Source of the DNA: JBCBJX01 sp038522735
GTDB lineage: Bacteria > Pseudomonadota > Alphaproteobacteria > Caulobacterales > Parvularculaceae
NCBI GenBank assembly: GCA_038522735.1
Contig: JBCBJX010000047.1
Location: forward strand, 1 to 22,409
DNA length: 22,409 nucleotides
Direction: 5' to 3'
The position numbers were made by a program, and so were the translations under genes. Positions 1-7,963 of this stretch are shown here, one piece after another; positions within the stretch are counted from its first letter, which is position 1; each line of letters starts with the position of its first letter. Below the pieces are notes generated by a model. The model saw only the letters and a program-made list of their open reading frames with translations. It did no database searches and was not told the DNA's origin.

Positions 1-255
1 CACCCTACGACTTCGCGAACCAGCCGACGAGGGCTTAATACTTTCCCGTAAGCGCCTCGTTCAGGATCGCCTTGTCCAGCGTCAGGTCGGCGACGGCCCG
101 CTTCAGCCAGGCGCAGCGCCTTGAGGAGCTGGAGCGCGAGAACGCCCGGCTGAAGCGGGCCGTCGCCGACCTGACGCTGGACAAGGCGATCCTGAACGAG
201 GCGCTTACGGGAAAGTATTAAGCCCTCGTCGGCTGGTTCGCGAAGTCGTAGGGTG
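1..255. repeat. 108-bp perfect inverted repeat (arms 1-108 and 148-255, 39-nt spacer)
   Basis: Bases 1-108 are the exact reverse complement of 148-255. The arms are separated by 39 unpaired bases. Each arm holds the 3' end of an IS3-type orfA, ending in a stop, joined to a short piece of RHS-core coding sequence (YDFANQP read toward the orfA end). The same RHS piece occurs in the intact RHS gene near 2050-2070. The left arm begins at the first base of the window, so the repeat may extend outside it. It could be an inverted duplication produced by an IS event, or a fold-back assembly chimera if this is a contig end. Confidence 0.9.
109..222 (+). pseudogene. IS3-family orfA 3'-end remnant
   Basis: In the frame ending at the TAA at 220-222 the translation includes QRLEELERENARLKRAV followed by ADLTLDKAILNEALTGKY. 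This is the leucine-zipper end of IS3-family OrfA proteins, which bind the element's ends and supply the first part of the OrfAB transposase by frameshifting. The N-terminal helix-turn-helix is absent, and no orfB follows: RHS-like sequence begins immediately after the stop. A shorter copy (the last ~23 codons) is read on the minus strand at 34-108 in the other arm of the inverted repeat. Neither copy can encode an active transposase. Confidence 0.75.
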
Positions 256-265
256 AGGCGGAGGA

Positions 266-291
266 GGATTTGGGGCTGGGGCCCCAAATCC
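266..291. repeat. 11-bp hairpin with 4-nt loop
   Basis: GGATTTGGGGC at 266-276 is followed by TGGG and then its exact reverse complement at 281-291. No T-run follows on either strand, so a classical terminator is not supported. It lies where homology between the RHS fragment and the intact RHS gene is lost, so it may mark a recombination or insertion scar. Confidence 0.7.
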
Positions 292-292
292 C

Positions 293-648
293 CGCCGAAC
301 GGTGAGCTTGTCCGTATCGGTCGTGTTGCCGCGGGCGTCATAGCCGTAATAGCGCCACGCCCCGCCGTCGAAACTGTCGCGCGTGCGGGTGACGCGGTTC
401 TGCGACCAGTACTCGATGTCCACCACCCGTGCGCCGAGGGTCTTCCGACGGATGTTGTCGAGGGCGTCGTAGACATATGACCCCGAGCCCCAGGCGCCCG
501 AGGCCGTCAGGAGCCGGCCCTTGCCGTCATAGGTGAAGGACCGGTCGTTCCCCGGATGGCCGAAGTCCTCAATCCCCGAGACCTTGCCCCGCACGTCGTA
601 GGCGTAGCGGAGCGACAACGCCGTCGCGCTTCGCGGTATGGGGGCCAA
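293..648 (-). pseudogene. Displaced partial RHS/YD-repeat core copy
   Basis: The minus-strand reading frame starting at ATG 648 repeats part of the intact RHS protein. Matching stretches include ATALSLRYAYDVRGKVSG, GNDRSFTYDGKGRLLTA and GSYVYDALDNIRRKTLGAR, with divergence after that. DNA homology covers about 313-631 against about 2090-2406 in the large gene. The copy lacks the DPxG core end and any tip. Homology stops after the GNTTDT segment, the frame then runs through unrelated proline-rich sequence, and a YDFANQP piece reappears in another frame at 225-252. An orphan RHS module downstream of a full-length rhs gene is a known arrangement from which new C-terminal tips can be recruited. 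Here it is broken and probably not expressed as a functional protein. Confidence 0.75.
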
Positions 649-714
649 TTACACTTTCAGCATCATCGATTATTGCACTGAGCAGATCGATTATGTCTTA
701 GTCAAAAATCGTTG

Positions 715-930
715 TTAGCGCATTTTTACACCGAAAGCAGCCGCAATACCAACAATAAATGAAATAAGAAGGGGAATAAAAATAAATAATAAAACCTCTA
801 CTCTTAGAATACCTTCGGAAAAGGCCGGTCCAGCGGTCAATCTATATAAAAAACGCCCCAATAAAAATAGAACTGCTCCAAATATCCACATCTGGAAAAA
901 GCTAGCCAAAAATCGACCTAGGAAGTCCAC
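715..930 (-). CDS. Small two-helix membrane protein, candidate RHS immunity protein
   Basis: The gene follows the RHS gene directly. A GTG at 928-930 lies just after the RHS stop (932-934) with a GGGGA ribosome site upstream, giving about 71 residues. A TTG start at 967-969 would give 84 residues and a 38-bp overlap. Two hydrophobic segments are visible, around QMWIFGAVLFLLGRFLY and VLLFIFIPLLISFIVGIAAA, so an inner-membrane protein is likely. The stretch is clearly richer in A+T than its surroundings, as often seen for horizontally exchanged toxin tips and immunity genes. The immunity role rests only on position, size and membrane location; no family was recognised. Confidence 0.6.
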   Translation of the reverse strand: MDFLGRFLASFFQMWIFGAVLFLLGRFLYRLTAGPAFSEGILRVEVLLFIFIPLLISFIVGIAAAFGVKMR

Positions 931-931
931 A

Positions 932-3900
932 TCAATTCCCCGTATCTTCCGTCTTGCGATGATTTTCAAAGAATTTTTCCGCTACATCAAGCGGTTTGTT
1001 CTCGGTAGCTGCGTACGTGAAGCCCACACTTGAGGCGTTCGCTATGCCGCCGCCCACAGCGGTTCCTTCAACTTTAACCGCCGTGGATGCAATCGATTTC
1101 GCGCTATTGAATGAGATCGCCCCATCAGACGCCGCCTTAAGCGCGCCGCCAGCTTTCAGCCCAGTCGAAACGGCGCTACTGGCTGCCTGAAGGGTCTTGC
1201 CCAGTGCGATACCGCCGGCAGTCGCTACGCCATTATTTATCGCGGCCTTAGCAATCTGACCAGTTGTGGCGCTACTGTTTGTTATCTCGCCAGCAGCCGC
1301 TTCAACACCGCCTCCGATAACCACAGCAGCAACCGTCGATGTCACCAACCCCGCGCCGGAGCCGACGACCGCTCCGGTTAGAGCCCCAGTTGCCCCCGAC
1401 TTCAGCGCATCAGTGGACGTAAAGTCGCTTAGCTGCACTCCATCCGCAGAGTCGACGATTACTTGCGACGCGTACGACGCAACCCCGCCTATAGCAGCGC
1501 CTATGAGAGCGCCAGCGACGCCGAACTCACCCGTCGGATCCGTCGTGTTCACTGGATCATTGTACACATACGCATACAGATTAAGCTGGTCCTGATACCC
1601 GATGGGATCCGTCGTCAGGAACCGTCCCGTCACCGGGTCCATATAGCGGGCCTGCATGTAGATGAGGCCGGTCGCTGAGTCCGAGACGTGGCCGGTGTAG
1701 CCTTCGTCGTCGCGGTTGCCCGCCGGGTCGAGGCGTTTCTCGCCGAAGGGATTGTACTGCTCCCGCCAGAGGACGGCGCTGGCCGTATCGGTGGCGGCGA
1801 CGGGGGAGCCGAGATGGTCCTTATGGGTGTAGACCGCGGGGTCGGAGCCCTTGAAGCGCACCGAGACCGCGCCCGCGGAGAGATAGGCCGTCTCCTCGCC
1901 GGTCGTCGCGTTGTCGCGGTACACGATAGCTCCGGTGAGGGAGGAGTAGACCGAGTACGTCGTCTCGCCGTTCTCGACCGTCTTCACCCGCTTCAGATTG
2001 CCGTCATAGGTATGGGCCTGGCTGACGCCCGTTCCCGTCACCGCTATCGGCTGGTTCGCGAAGTCGTAGGCGAGCTGCAGGAGCCCCGTATCCGTCGTGT
2101 TCCCCCGGGCGTCGTAGGCGTAATAGCGAACGCCGCCGCCGGCGAAGGTGTCGATCACGCAGTCGACCCGGTTGTTCGACCACATATGGATGTCGACCTG
2201 CCGCGCCCCGAGGGTCTTCCGACGGATGTTGTCGAGGGCGTCGTAGACATATGACCCCGAGCCCCAGGCGCCCGCAGCCGTCAGGAGACGCCCCTTGCCG
2301 TCATAGGTGAAGGACCGGTCGTTGCCGGGATGGCCGAAGTCCTCGATCCCCGACACCTTGCCCCGCACGTCGTACGCATAGCGCAGAGAGAGCGCCGTCG
2401 CGCCGCCGGGCTTCGCGGCGATCCGCTCATAGGGCGCCTGACGGCCCGTCAGGGTCTGGGTGAACGCCTGGCCGTTCAAATAGTCTGCAGACGCAACCAT
2501 CCCATTCGGATGATAGGTGATGTTCGAAACGTGATCGACGCCCGCTACGCGAAGGCTTCGCGGCCGGCCGAAGCCATCCGGATTGAAGGCGACTTCCTCT
2601 GCATTCGGCAGAAACTGCTGATACAGCCGGCCGTTTAAGTGGTACTGGTAGGTGATCAGCCACGTGGCGCCGTCGACCGTTAGGGCTTCGGAAGCGAGAT
2701 GGTCGAGGGGCGAATACCCATAGCTCCAAGACGTCGCTCCGCGAACAACCGTCTTTAGATTGCCGTTTGCGTCATACGTTTTTGAGATATCCGGCGTCGA
2801 ATCGGGGAAGTCGATTCCGGTTTGGCGCTCTAAGTCATCGTAAATGTAAGTGATCGTGTCCGAAGCCGGCGGTGTCGCGCAGCCGCCGGCTGCAGGAACG
2901 CCGCGTGCAGACTTCACCAATCTGTCGGCGATGTCGTATTGGAAGAGCTCGTCGCCAATCTCCGGCGCCCGATGACGGCACAAGCGCAAACGGTCATCAT
3001 ACCAAAAATGCCGCCAAGCGCTGACCGTGTACCCATTGCTCGTACCGGATTGGATGAGGGTTTTGATGTTCCCATAGGGGTCCCGCCGAAGCTCGATGAC
3101 GCCGCCTTCGGGATCGGCGACCCAAACGGGCTCATCTGTCGTCGGCGCACCCCAAGCGTCGTAAGTGGTCGTGGTTTGCGCGCCCGACGGATCGGTGACC
3201 CGGGTTCGGTTGTCGTCCAGATAGGCGTAGGATGTCGTCGCGTACTGTCCGCCTCCGCTGGAAACTGTCTCCGCTTCCGTTTTGACCCGGTCCAGCGCGT
3301 CATAGGTGGTGGCGACCCCGGCGGTAGGATTTGGCGAGGCCGAAGGCCATGATGTAAAAATCACGCGGCTGATATTGTCGTATTCGGTCTTGGTAAAGAT
3401 CGACCCGCCGCCATCCGAATTAGCGCGTTTTTCAACCAGCACCGGGCGCAACATACTGTCGTACGTCGTGATGGTTGAGTGGGAGCCTTTCTCCTCGGTT
3501 TGGACGATGCCCGAGCCGATGAGCGAATACGTGATGACCGTTGATCGCCAGCCGCCGTGCGGGTCGATGAGCGTCAGGCGTCCCATGGAGTCATAGTCAT
3601 AGCCCGTGGTGTACCCGCGAGGATTTGTGACGGACGTCGTCCAGCCGTTGTCGTCCACAATGCGAGAAGCTTCAATACGCTGCGGATCGCCTACGGATAG
3701 ATTGTCGTTGTAGGTCGTAAGCTGCGGTACGCCGCGCTTATAGTTTTCGTAACGGATAACACGTCCCAGCGCTTCCGTAGCCGTCGCCAGGGTTCCGGTC
3801 TGGTCTCCGGTCGCGTGATAGGTGTAGCTGGATGTCGGCGTGTTAAAGGTCTCCAACGACGTCAGTTGGCCGAGAGCGTCGTAAAAGCGTTCTTCGAACT

Positions 3901-5716
3901 CTTTCCCCTCACGGGTCACCGTCCTTAGCAGCCCGAGTATCCAGACGCCTTGATAGTGGTCGTAGCTGTACGCCGTTCGCCGCTCGCCAGCGGACACCGA
4001 TGATGTCCGTATCACTTCGTGCGGGTAGCCGAAGGAATATGTCGGCGAAGAATGATCCGTATCGAACACATAAGACGTCGTGTAGACGTCCGCACCGCGA
4101 GTCGTGGTCGTCGCGGTTTCCCTCAGCGGTCTGGTTTTCAAGTCTGATGTTAGGTGCGAACTTAGTAGGTCGCTTCCGACCGGATCCTCCAGAAGGTAGT
4201 TGTGTTCGACAACCTCCAACAAAGGACCGGTTGGGCCCCCATTACGGACCTCTTTTTTGACGAGGGAGCCGCCTAGGGGCTCGTCGTTCCAAAGATGATA
4301 GTAAGTGATGTGCTTCCCGCCGGGCTCTTGGACGCGCGTCCAGTTCGTCCGGTCGGATGAAGACGAACCGGGCTCCCCGGTGTCTTCCTCATACGTAAAG
4401 GTCCATTCAGCTGTCGGAATGTCCGGAGCGGAGAGCGTTTTTTTGACGACGGAAACTATCTCTGCAGGAAGCATTACTAGCGGCCATTGCACGGGGCCGT
4501 ACGTCGGAGGGTTCGGTTCAAGATCGACATTTGCGATGGCGTCGGCGCAAGATGAAGGGACGGCGTCTTGAACATCTAGGCTCGCCCTGTGAGCGATCTC
4601 CTCTAGCTTGAAGACACCTCGAACCCCATCTGGATGGGTGACTGACACAGTAGCTCCGCTACCGCTGCATCCTGGTCCGACGAGCGGATCGATCGTCAAT
4701 CGATCAAGCGCGAACTCCCAATACCGACCGTCAGGCCGCGTTACAGTGTCGAGAGTCTGGTTTTCGAGCAGGCGGCCGTGACCGCCAGTAAGTTCAGTCC
4801 AAGTAAACGTATTGGTCGTATAACTGTATTGCCAGCTTCGACCGTTTGCAGAAACTGACGAAACAAGCTTGGACGACCCGTTGTAATTGAAATCGATAGA
4901 CCGGTTGTCTTTTGAGTGAATTCGGGTCAAGCGCCCGGCATTGTCGTAATCATACCGGACCCAGTTGCCATGCTTATCTGTGACCTCGGTGGCTGCCAGG
5001 ATGCTGACGTCACGTTCCCAGATGCGATATGGCCCCTCGTAAGAACCGAGCGGCTTATATTCGTGCACGATATATCTGTCGAACCTGTAGGTATCTCCAT
5101 TCGGAGCATGTGCTAGAAAGCCCTGGCCCCCTCCATTTGCAGAGCCAATATTCTGTATACATGTGAGATACCAGTTCTGACTGGTCGTGTATTGCGCGCC
5201 GGCCGACCATGGACCACCCACACTGTTCATTAAGACATGCTGTGAGGCCAATCCTGGAATATCCATGAATAGACCATGTGAGTACTTTGTTCGGCTTAGA
5301 GTGTCGTTGTATTTGCTAACAGTTGGAAATGCTTGGCTGAACGATTTCGTGCAGCGATTGCCCGTCCAGGCCGCCTGCGCCGACGTCACCACCTTCATGC
5401 GCGGGACGACATGCTCCCAGTCGCCGAACTCCGCATCCACGTTCTCGCCGTAAAGAAACCCCTGTGAGCGGCGACGTCTTACGGCGACCTCCAGCGGGAA
5501 GTTTCCGGGAAGACTCACGTCCACCTGCTCGAAAACGAGAGAGCCGGTATGCGGATCAATCTTATCGCCAAGCAGGTCATTGCCGTACTTTGTGAGGCGA
5601 GCTTCAATATCCTGGCGTTCGTACCATTCGATAAGCGGCGTTGGCGGCTCGGCCTGAGCGAAGGCGCTGCAGCACGCCGCCCAACCGATAAAGAACGAAA
5701 CAATGAGTGTGCGCAT
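932..5716 (-). CDS. Secreted RHS/YD-repeat protein with polymorphic C-terminal tip
   Basis: This is a 1594-residue protein. Residues 1-20 form a Sec signal peptide (MRTLIVSFFIGWAACCSAFA followed by QAEPP). No PAAR domain is seen at the N terminus, so export by Sec rather than by a type VI spike is suggested. YD-type repeats such as VRYDYDNAGRLTRIHS begin near residue 250 and fill most of the chain, as in the beta-cocoon of RHS proteins. The RHS-associated core ends with GRFLTTDPIGYQDQLNLYAY and NDPVNTTDPTG at about residue 1396, where RHS proteins are usually self-cleaved. The last 198 residues (nt 932-1528) are the variable tip: Gly/Ala/Ser-rich with several hydrophobic stretches and no enzymatic toxin motif that I recognise, so a membrane-active or pre-toxin region is possible. 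The ATG start has a GGGGAG ribosome site. The downstream membrane-protein gene is tightly coupled. Confidence 0.9.
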   Translation of the reverse strand: MRTLIVSFFIGWAACCSAFAQAEPPTPLIEWYERQDIEARLTKYGNDLLGDKIDPHTGSLVFEQVDVSLPGNFPLEVAVRRRRSQGFLYGENVDAEFGDWEHVVPRMKVVTSAQAAWTGNRCTKSFSQAFPTVSKYNDTLSRTKYSHGLFMDIPGLASQHVLMNSVGGPWSAGAQYTTSQNWYLTCIQNIGSANGGGQGFLAHAPNGDTYRFDRYIVHEYKPLGSYEGPYRIWERDVSILAATEVTDKHGNWVRYDYDNAGRLTRIHSKDNRSIDFNYNGSSKLVSSVSANGRSWQYSYTTNTFTWTELTGGHGRLLENQTLDTVTRPDGRYWEFALDRLTIDPLVGPGCSGSGATVSVTHPDGVRGVFKLEEIAHRASLDVQDAVPSSCADAIANVDLEPNPPTYGPVQWPLVMLPAEIVSVVKKTLSAPDIPTAEWTFTYEEDTGEPGSSSSDRTNWTRVQEPGGKHITYYHLWNDEPLGGSLVKKEVRNGGPTGPLLEVVEHNYLLEDPVGSDLLSSHLTSDLKTRPLRETATTTTRGADVYTTSYVFDTDHSSPTYSFGYPHEVIRTSSVSAGERRTAYSYDHYQGVWILGLLRTVTREGKEFEERFYDALGQLTSLETFNTPTSSYTYHATGDQTGTLATATEALGRVIRYENYKRGVPQLTTYNDNLSVGDPQRIEASRIVDDNGWTTSVTNPRGYTTGYDYDSMGRLTLIDPHGGWRSTVITYSLIGSGIVQTEEKGSHSTITTYDSMLRPVLVEKRANSDGGGSIFTKTEYDNISRVIFTSWPSASPNPTAGVATTYDALDRVKTEAETVSSGGGQYATTSYAYLDDNRTRVTDPSGAQTTTTYDAWGAPTTDEPVWVADPEGGVIELRRDPYGNIKTLIQSGTSNGYTVSAWRHFWYDDRLRLCRHRAPEIGDELFQYDIADRLVKSARGVPAAGGCATPPASDTITYIYDDLERQTGIDFPDSTPDISKTYDANGNLKTVVRGATSWSYGYSPLDHLASEALTVDGATWLITYQYHLNGRLYQQFLPNAEEVAFNPDGFGRPRSLRVAGVDHVSNITYHPNGMVASADYLNGQAFTQTLTGRQAPYERIAAKPGGATALSLRYAYDVRGKVSGIEDFGHPGNDRSFTYDGKGRLLTAAGAWGSGSYVYDALDNIRRKTLGARQVDIHMWSNNRVDCVIDTFAGGGVRYYAYDARGNTTDTGLLQLAYDFANQPIAVTGTGVSQAHTYDGNLKRVKTVENGETTYSVYSSLTGAIVYRDNATTGEETAYLSAGAVSVRFKGSDPAVYTHKDHLGSPVAATDTASAVLWREQYNPFGEKRLDPAGNRDDEGYTGHVSDSATGLIYMQARYMDPVTGRFLTTDPIGYQDQLNLYAYVYNDPVNTTDPTGEFGVAGALIGAAIGGVASYASQVIVDSADGVQLSDFTSTDALKSGATGALTGAVVGSGAGLVTSTVAAVVIGGGVEAAAGEITNSSATTGQIAKAAINNGVATAGGIALGKTLQAASSAVSTGLKAGGALKAASDGAISFNSAKSIASTAVKVEGTAVGGGIANASSVGFTYAATENKPLDVAEKFFENHRKTEDTGN

Positions 5717-5746
5717 TACACGTTGCTCCCCATAGTGGTGCAGGGA

Positions 5747-5775
5747 GCAAACAAAAAGCGCGCCAGGGGTGTCAA
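5747..5775 (-). promoter_or_regulatory. Possible promoter of the RHS gene
   Basis: On the minus strand a perfect TTGACA (5775-5770) is followed 17 bases later by GTTTGC, a poor -10, about 30 bases before the RHS ATG. The -35 is convincing, but the -10 is not, so this is tentative. Confidence 0.3.
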
Positions 5776-5803
5776 CGCTGGGTGTGTGAAACTTCCGTGA
5801 AAT

Positions 5804-5819
5804 GATCCCTGCAGGGATC
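5804..5819. promoter_or_regulatory. 16-bp perfect palindrome upstream of RHS gene
   Basis: GATCCCTGCAGGGATC is a perfect palindrome about 90 bases upstream of the RHS start, close to the possible -35. It could be an operator for a dimeric repressor. No regulator can be assigned, and no other copy was noticed in the window. Confidence 0.35.
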
Positions 5820-6055
5820 GATAGATATTTGAAAGAGCGCCCGAATTGCGATCGAGCGTTAGCACTCGGCTACGGCTGATGCGCGTGTCGCCGACAGACT
5901 GATTATAAGGTGCCGGCTGTCTTCCGGGTGAGTTATGGCGGTGTGCAAGATGTGCGCTGTAATACCATGGGAGCACTTTGTGCGCCCACGGCATTAGTCC
6001 TTCGGACCAAGCAGCGCCTCTTGGCAAGGGGCTCTCTCGCTCTTCGAGCTGCCGA
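5820..6055. other. Non-coding stretch without recognised gene
   Basis: Frames here are short and show no family resemblance or convincing ribosome site. A small hairpin (GTCC-TTC-GGAC) is near 5998-6008. Nothing else can be supported. Confidence 0.5.
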
Positions 6056-6223
6056 CCCCGTTGCATCCCCCGGCAGTGGCCCAGAACCGGCGTTGAGCCG
6101 AACCTGAGCCATGAGACCGTATCGCCGGTCCATCACTCGCGTCGTGCGGCCGACGCCTCGCCGCTCAGGGAGCCTCCAAGCTCCCCGAGACCCCATGGCC
6201 GACCTCTCGCCGTCGGATCGCGA
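6056..6223. repeat. Dispersed direct repeat, copy A (168 bp)
   Basis: This stretch matches 9835-10002 over 168 bp with five substitutions and no gaps, in the same orientation. It contains a hairpin GGGAGC-CTCCAA-GCTCCC (6168-6173/6180-6185) and a GACCG/CGGTC stem (6116-6130). Neither copy contains a believable gene. The two copies flank the acetyltransferase/LysR/XRE gene block. It may be an intergenic repeat family, a non-coding RNA or the edges of a mobile segment. Confidence 0.85.
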
Positions 6224-6225
6224 GC

Positions 6226-6246
6226 GGGGAGCCTTCAGCGCTCCCC
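6226..6246. repeat. Hairpin GGGGAGC/GCTCCCC, related to the one at 10161
   Basis: Arms 6226-6232 and 6240-6246 are perfect complements around a 7-nt loop. The same context (GATCGCGAGCGGGG before the stem) occurs at 10151-10164, where the stem reads GGGGCGC/GCGCCCC. The A-T to C-G exchange keeps pairing, which suggests that the fold is conserved. Confidence 0.6.
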
Positions 6247-6385
6247 TGCACCCCATCGACCAAAGGGCGATCGCGCCCCTTGGAACCGCTCGTCAGGGTG
6301 ATGGCCCCCGACACCCGCCAATCAGGGGAAGGATCAGCTCCCCCGGTACCCCCACGACAATTGCAGGGAGACGCCTTGAGCAGGA

Positions 6386-6406
6386 CCGTCCTTCCGCGGA
6401 GGGCGG
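6386..6406. terminator. GC-rich stem-loop downstream of the acetyltransferase operon
   Basis: CCGTCCT (6386-6392) pairs with AGGGCGG (6400-6406), including one G-U pair, around a 7-nt loop. It lies 37-57 bases beyond the stop of the last minus-strand gene. No T-run follows on the minus strand, so it is at best a weak or factor-assisted terminator. Confidence 0.3.
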
Positions 6407-6442
6407 CTCCGCTCGTCTGCGACCCATAGAACGTCAGTTGCT

Positions 6443-6655
6443 CTAGTTGGCGAGCGGCTTGGTATCGTCGCTAATTGGATGAGTAGCGACTGTCGCCGGC
6501 CGATCGATCACCGCGAGCAGTCGATCGACGATGGCGTGCAAGGCCAGCGCCCGTTCAGAATCGTTCACGCTCATGCAGTCCTGCTGCAAGGCCTCGATGC
6601 GTTGAACGATATCGAACACCTCGTTCGCGAGATTTTTGACGTCGATTTCGGGCAT
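6443..6655 (-). CDS. Small hypothetical protein of the acetyltransferase operon
   Basis: This 70-residue protein begins MPEIDVKNLANEVFDIVQRI. The ATG lies three bases after the stop of the upstream acetyltransferase gene, so the genes are probably cotranscribed and translationally coupled. The sequence is soluble and mostly helical by composition, with regularly spaced hydrophobic residues (LANEVFDIV, ALALHAIVDRLLAVI) that would suit a short coiled-coil or helical hairpin. It has no signal peptide, membrane segment or cysteine cluster. I do not recognise the family. Its position as the last operon gene suggests an accessory to the acetyltransferase, but this is not shown by the sequence. Confidence 0.6.
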   Translation of the reverse strand: MPEIDVKNLANEVFDIVQRIEALQQDCMSVNDSERALALHAIVDRLLAVIDRPATVATHPISDDTKPLAN

Positions 6656-6658
6656 CGA

Positions 6659-7300
6659 TCAGGCCGCTTTCGTCGCAGCGCTGGATTTGGAGCGATCTGG
6701 ATCGACGCCTCGCACAGCGGATTTCTCCAGAACGCCCGGCTCATGCCATTTCCCCTCGGGCCGAATAATCGTATACGGATCAGCTTCTAGGGATAGAGAC
6801 GTGCTCGTAGGATTAATGTCCATCACGATTTCGATGAAGTCGTAGCCCGAGAACACGATGTCCGCCGTACGATCGTTCGTGCGGAAACCAAGCTTTTCGT
6901 AAAACGGCAGCAGGTGGCTTTCGGCCTGGCCGTAAATCCGGCGGTAGCCTTTGGCGCGGATGAGTTCGATCGCAGCCCTCGCCAAGACGCCGGACACGCC
7001 TTTGCCGCGCCAGCTCGGGAGTACGGCGAGACGTCCCCACTGCGCGAAATCCGCAAAAAAGCGGGTTCTGGTCGAGCCGACCGGCTCGACGCCCGAATAG
7101 GCGACGAGATGCGTAGAGCTGACGTCGTTGCCGTCAAGCTCTTCGCGCACCGGGCAGTTCTGCTCGCCGATGAAGACCGCCGAACGCACCGCGATCGCGT
7201 CGAGAATATCGTCCAAGCCCCGAGCCACTTTCACGGAGACGGTTTCGGCATCGGGCGTGTACGAATCGTAAGCGGGGCTTTCTTGCGGAGCGTTCGCCAT
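6659..7300 (-). CDS. GNAT-family N-acetyltransferase
   Basis: A protein of about 213 residues with the GNAT fold signature. The acetyl-CoA-binding motif A region reads GRLAVLPSWRGKGVSGVLA, with the R-G-K-G pyrophosphate loop, followed by helix residues and the motif B end LLPFYEKLGFR. The N-terminal half contains VFIGEQNCPVREELDGND, a form common in stand-alone GNATs of proteobacteria. Such enzymes move an acetyl group from acetyl-CoA to an amine; the substrate cannot be read from the sequence. The C-terminal ~45 residues are a polar extension. The preceding stop and this ATG overlap as TGATG, and a GTG three bases earlier is an alternative start. It is the second gene of a three-gene operon divergent from a LysR regulator, which may control it. 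Confidence 0.85.
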   Translation of the reverse strand: MANAPQESPAYDSYTPDAETVSVKVARGLDDILDAIAVRSAVFIGEQNCPVREELDGNDVSSTHLVAYSGVEPVGSTRTRFFADFAQWGRLAVLPSWRGKGVSGVLARAAIELIRAKGYRRIYGQAESHLLPFYEKLGFRTNDRTADIVFSGYDFIEIVMDINPTSTSLSLEADPYTIIRPEGKWHEPGVLEKSAVRGVDPDRSKSSAATKAA

Positions 7301-7905
7301 CACGCCGCTCCGCGAAGCCCGGCCGCCTCGCTGCGGACGGCCGATCGTTCATAGACGAACAATCCGGCGTTTTTGTAGGAGGCGCCCGCGGCCGTGGGCT
7401 CGAACCCGGCGAAGCGGGCGAGCTGCTCTGCGTGCTCGTTGACGGGTTTGGTGTAGATTGGTGCCCGGCGCACATGTTCTTTCTGGAGCTGGGAGACGAC
7501 CGCGACCATCCCCAACGAAACGGCGGAGGGCGCGACGGTGCACCACCAGTAGAGGGCGTCGGCGCGTTGGCCTGAAGCGGTCAAGAACCGGTCTTCGACG
7601 GCCGCGCCGTTGAAGTCTCCAGACTTGAGGGCGCTGTGTCCGTCGGCGTTGAGCGGCAGGAATATCGTGTAGCCGCGCAGCTTCGGGGCGGCGTCGAGAG
7701 AAGCGACTTCGGCGACGAGGAAACCGAACTCCGGCACGAGGTTTAGAACGTCGCGGACATGCTCGAACGGAGCGAGGTCGCCGCCGACTTGATCTTTCGT
7801 CCATTCGTAGATGTCGCGGTTCCAGTACGCCGCCAACGGTAGAACCGCGGAACCGAGCGCCGCCGGCAGCGTCGCGATCTCGTCGAACCTAAGTGCGTTA
7901 CCCAT
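7300..7905 (-). CDS. Hypothetical protein, possible GNAT-fold acyltransferase
   Basis: This 201-residue protein is the first gene of the operon, overlapping the next start at TGATG. It has no signal peptide. The strand-like segment FGFLVAEVASLDAAPKLRGY, followed by LYWWCTVAPSAVSLGMVAVV and ending in the helix HAEQLARFAGFEPTAAG, resembles a GNAT layout in which the C-terminal helix and 'GF' turn precede the last strand. A clear Q/RxxGxG/A loop is missing, so this is a distant member or a different alpha/beta fold. Its pairing with a bona fide acetyltransferase suggests that the two act in one pathway. The assignment is tentative. Confidence 0.6.
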   Translation of the reverse strand: MGNALRFDEIATLPAALGSAVLPLAAYWNRDIYEWTKDQVGGDLAPFEHVRDVLNLVPEFGFLVAEVASLDAAPKLRGYTIFLPLNADGHSALKSGDFNGAAVEDRFLTASGQRADALYWWCTVAPSAVSLGMVAVVSQLQKEHVRRAPIYTKPVNEHAEQLARFAGFEPTAAGASYKNAGLFVYERSAVRSEAAGLRGAA

Positions 7906-7963
7906 TGGTTTCAGTCGCCCCGTGTTTTATAGCCCGTGGGTTAACTGCGCGTCGCCTCGCGGG

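Noticed and set aside
266..291. Hairpin considered as rho-independent terminator of the RHS fragment
   Set aside because: The stem is strong, but no T-run follows on either strand, so it is listed only as a repeat.
1688..2254. 188-aa plus-strand frame opposite the RHS core
   Set aside because: It is antisense to strongly conserved YD-repeat coding sequence; the similar frame at 253-480 exists only because the RHS core is duplicated.
5804..5819. Palindrome considered as part of an IS terminal repeat
   Set aside because: No matching second copy or transposase lies nearby; kept only as a possible operator.
6111..6446. 111-aa plus-strand frame over repeat copy A
   Set aside because: It is Pro/Arg/Ser-rich, the equivalent frame is not maintained in copy B, and it has no ribosome site.
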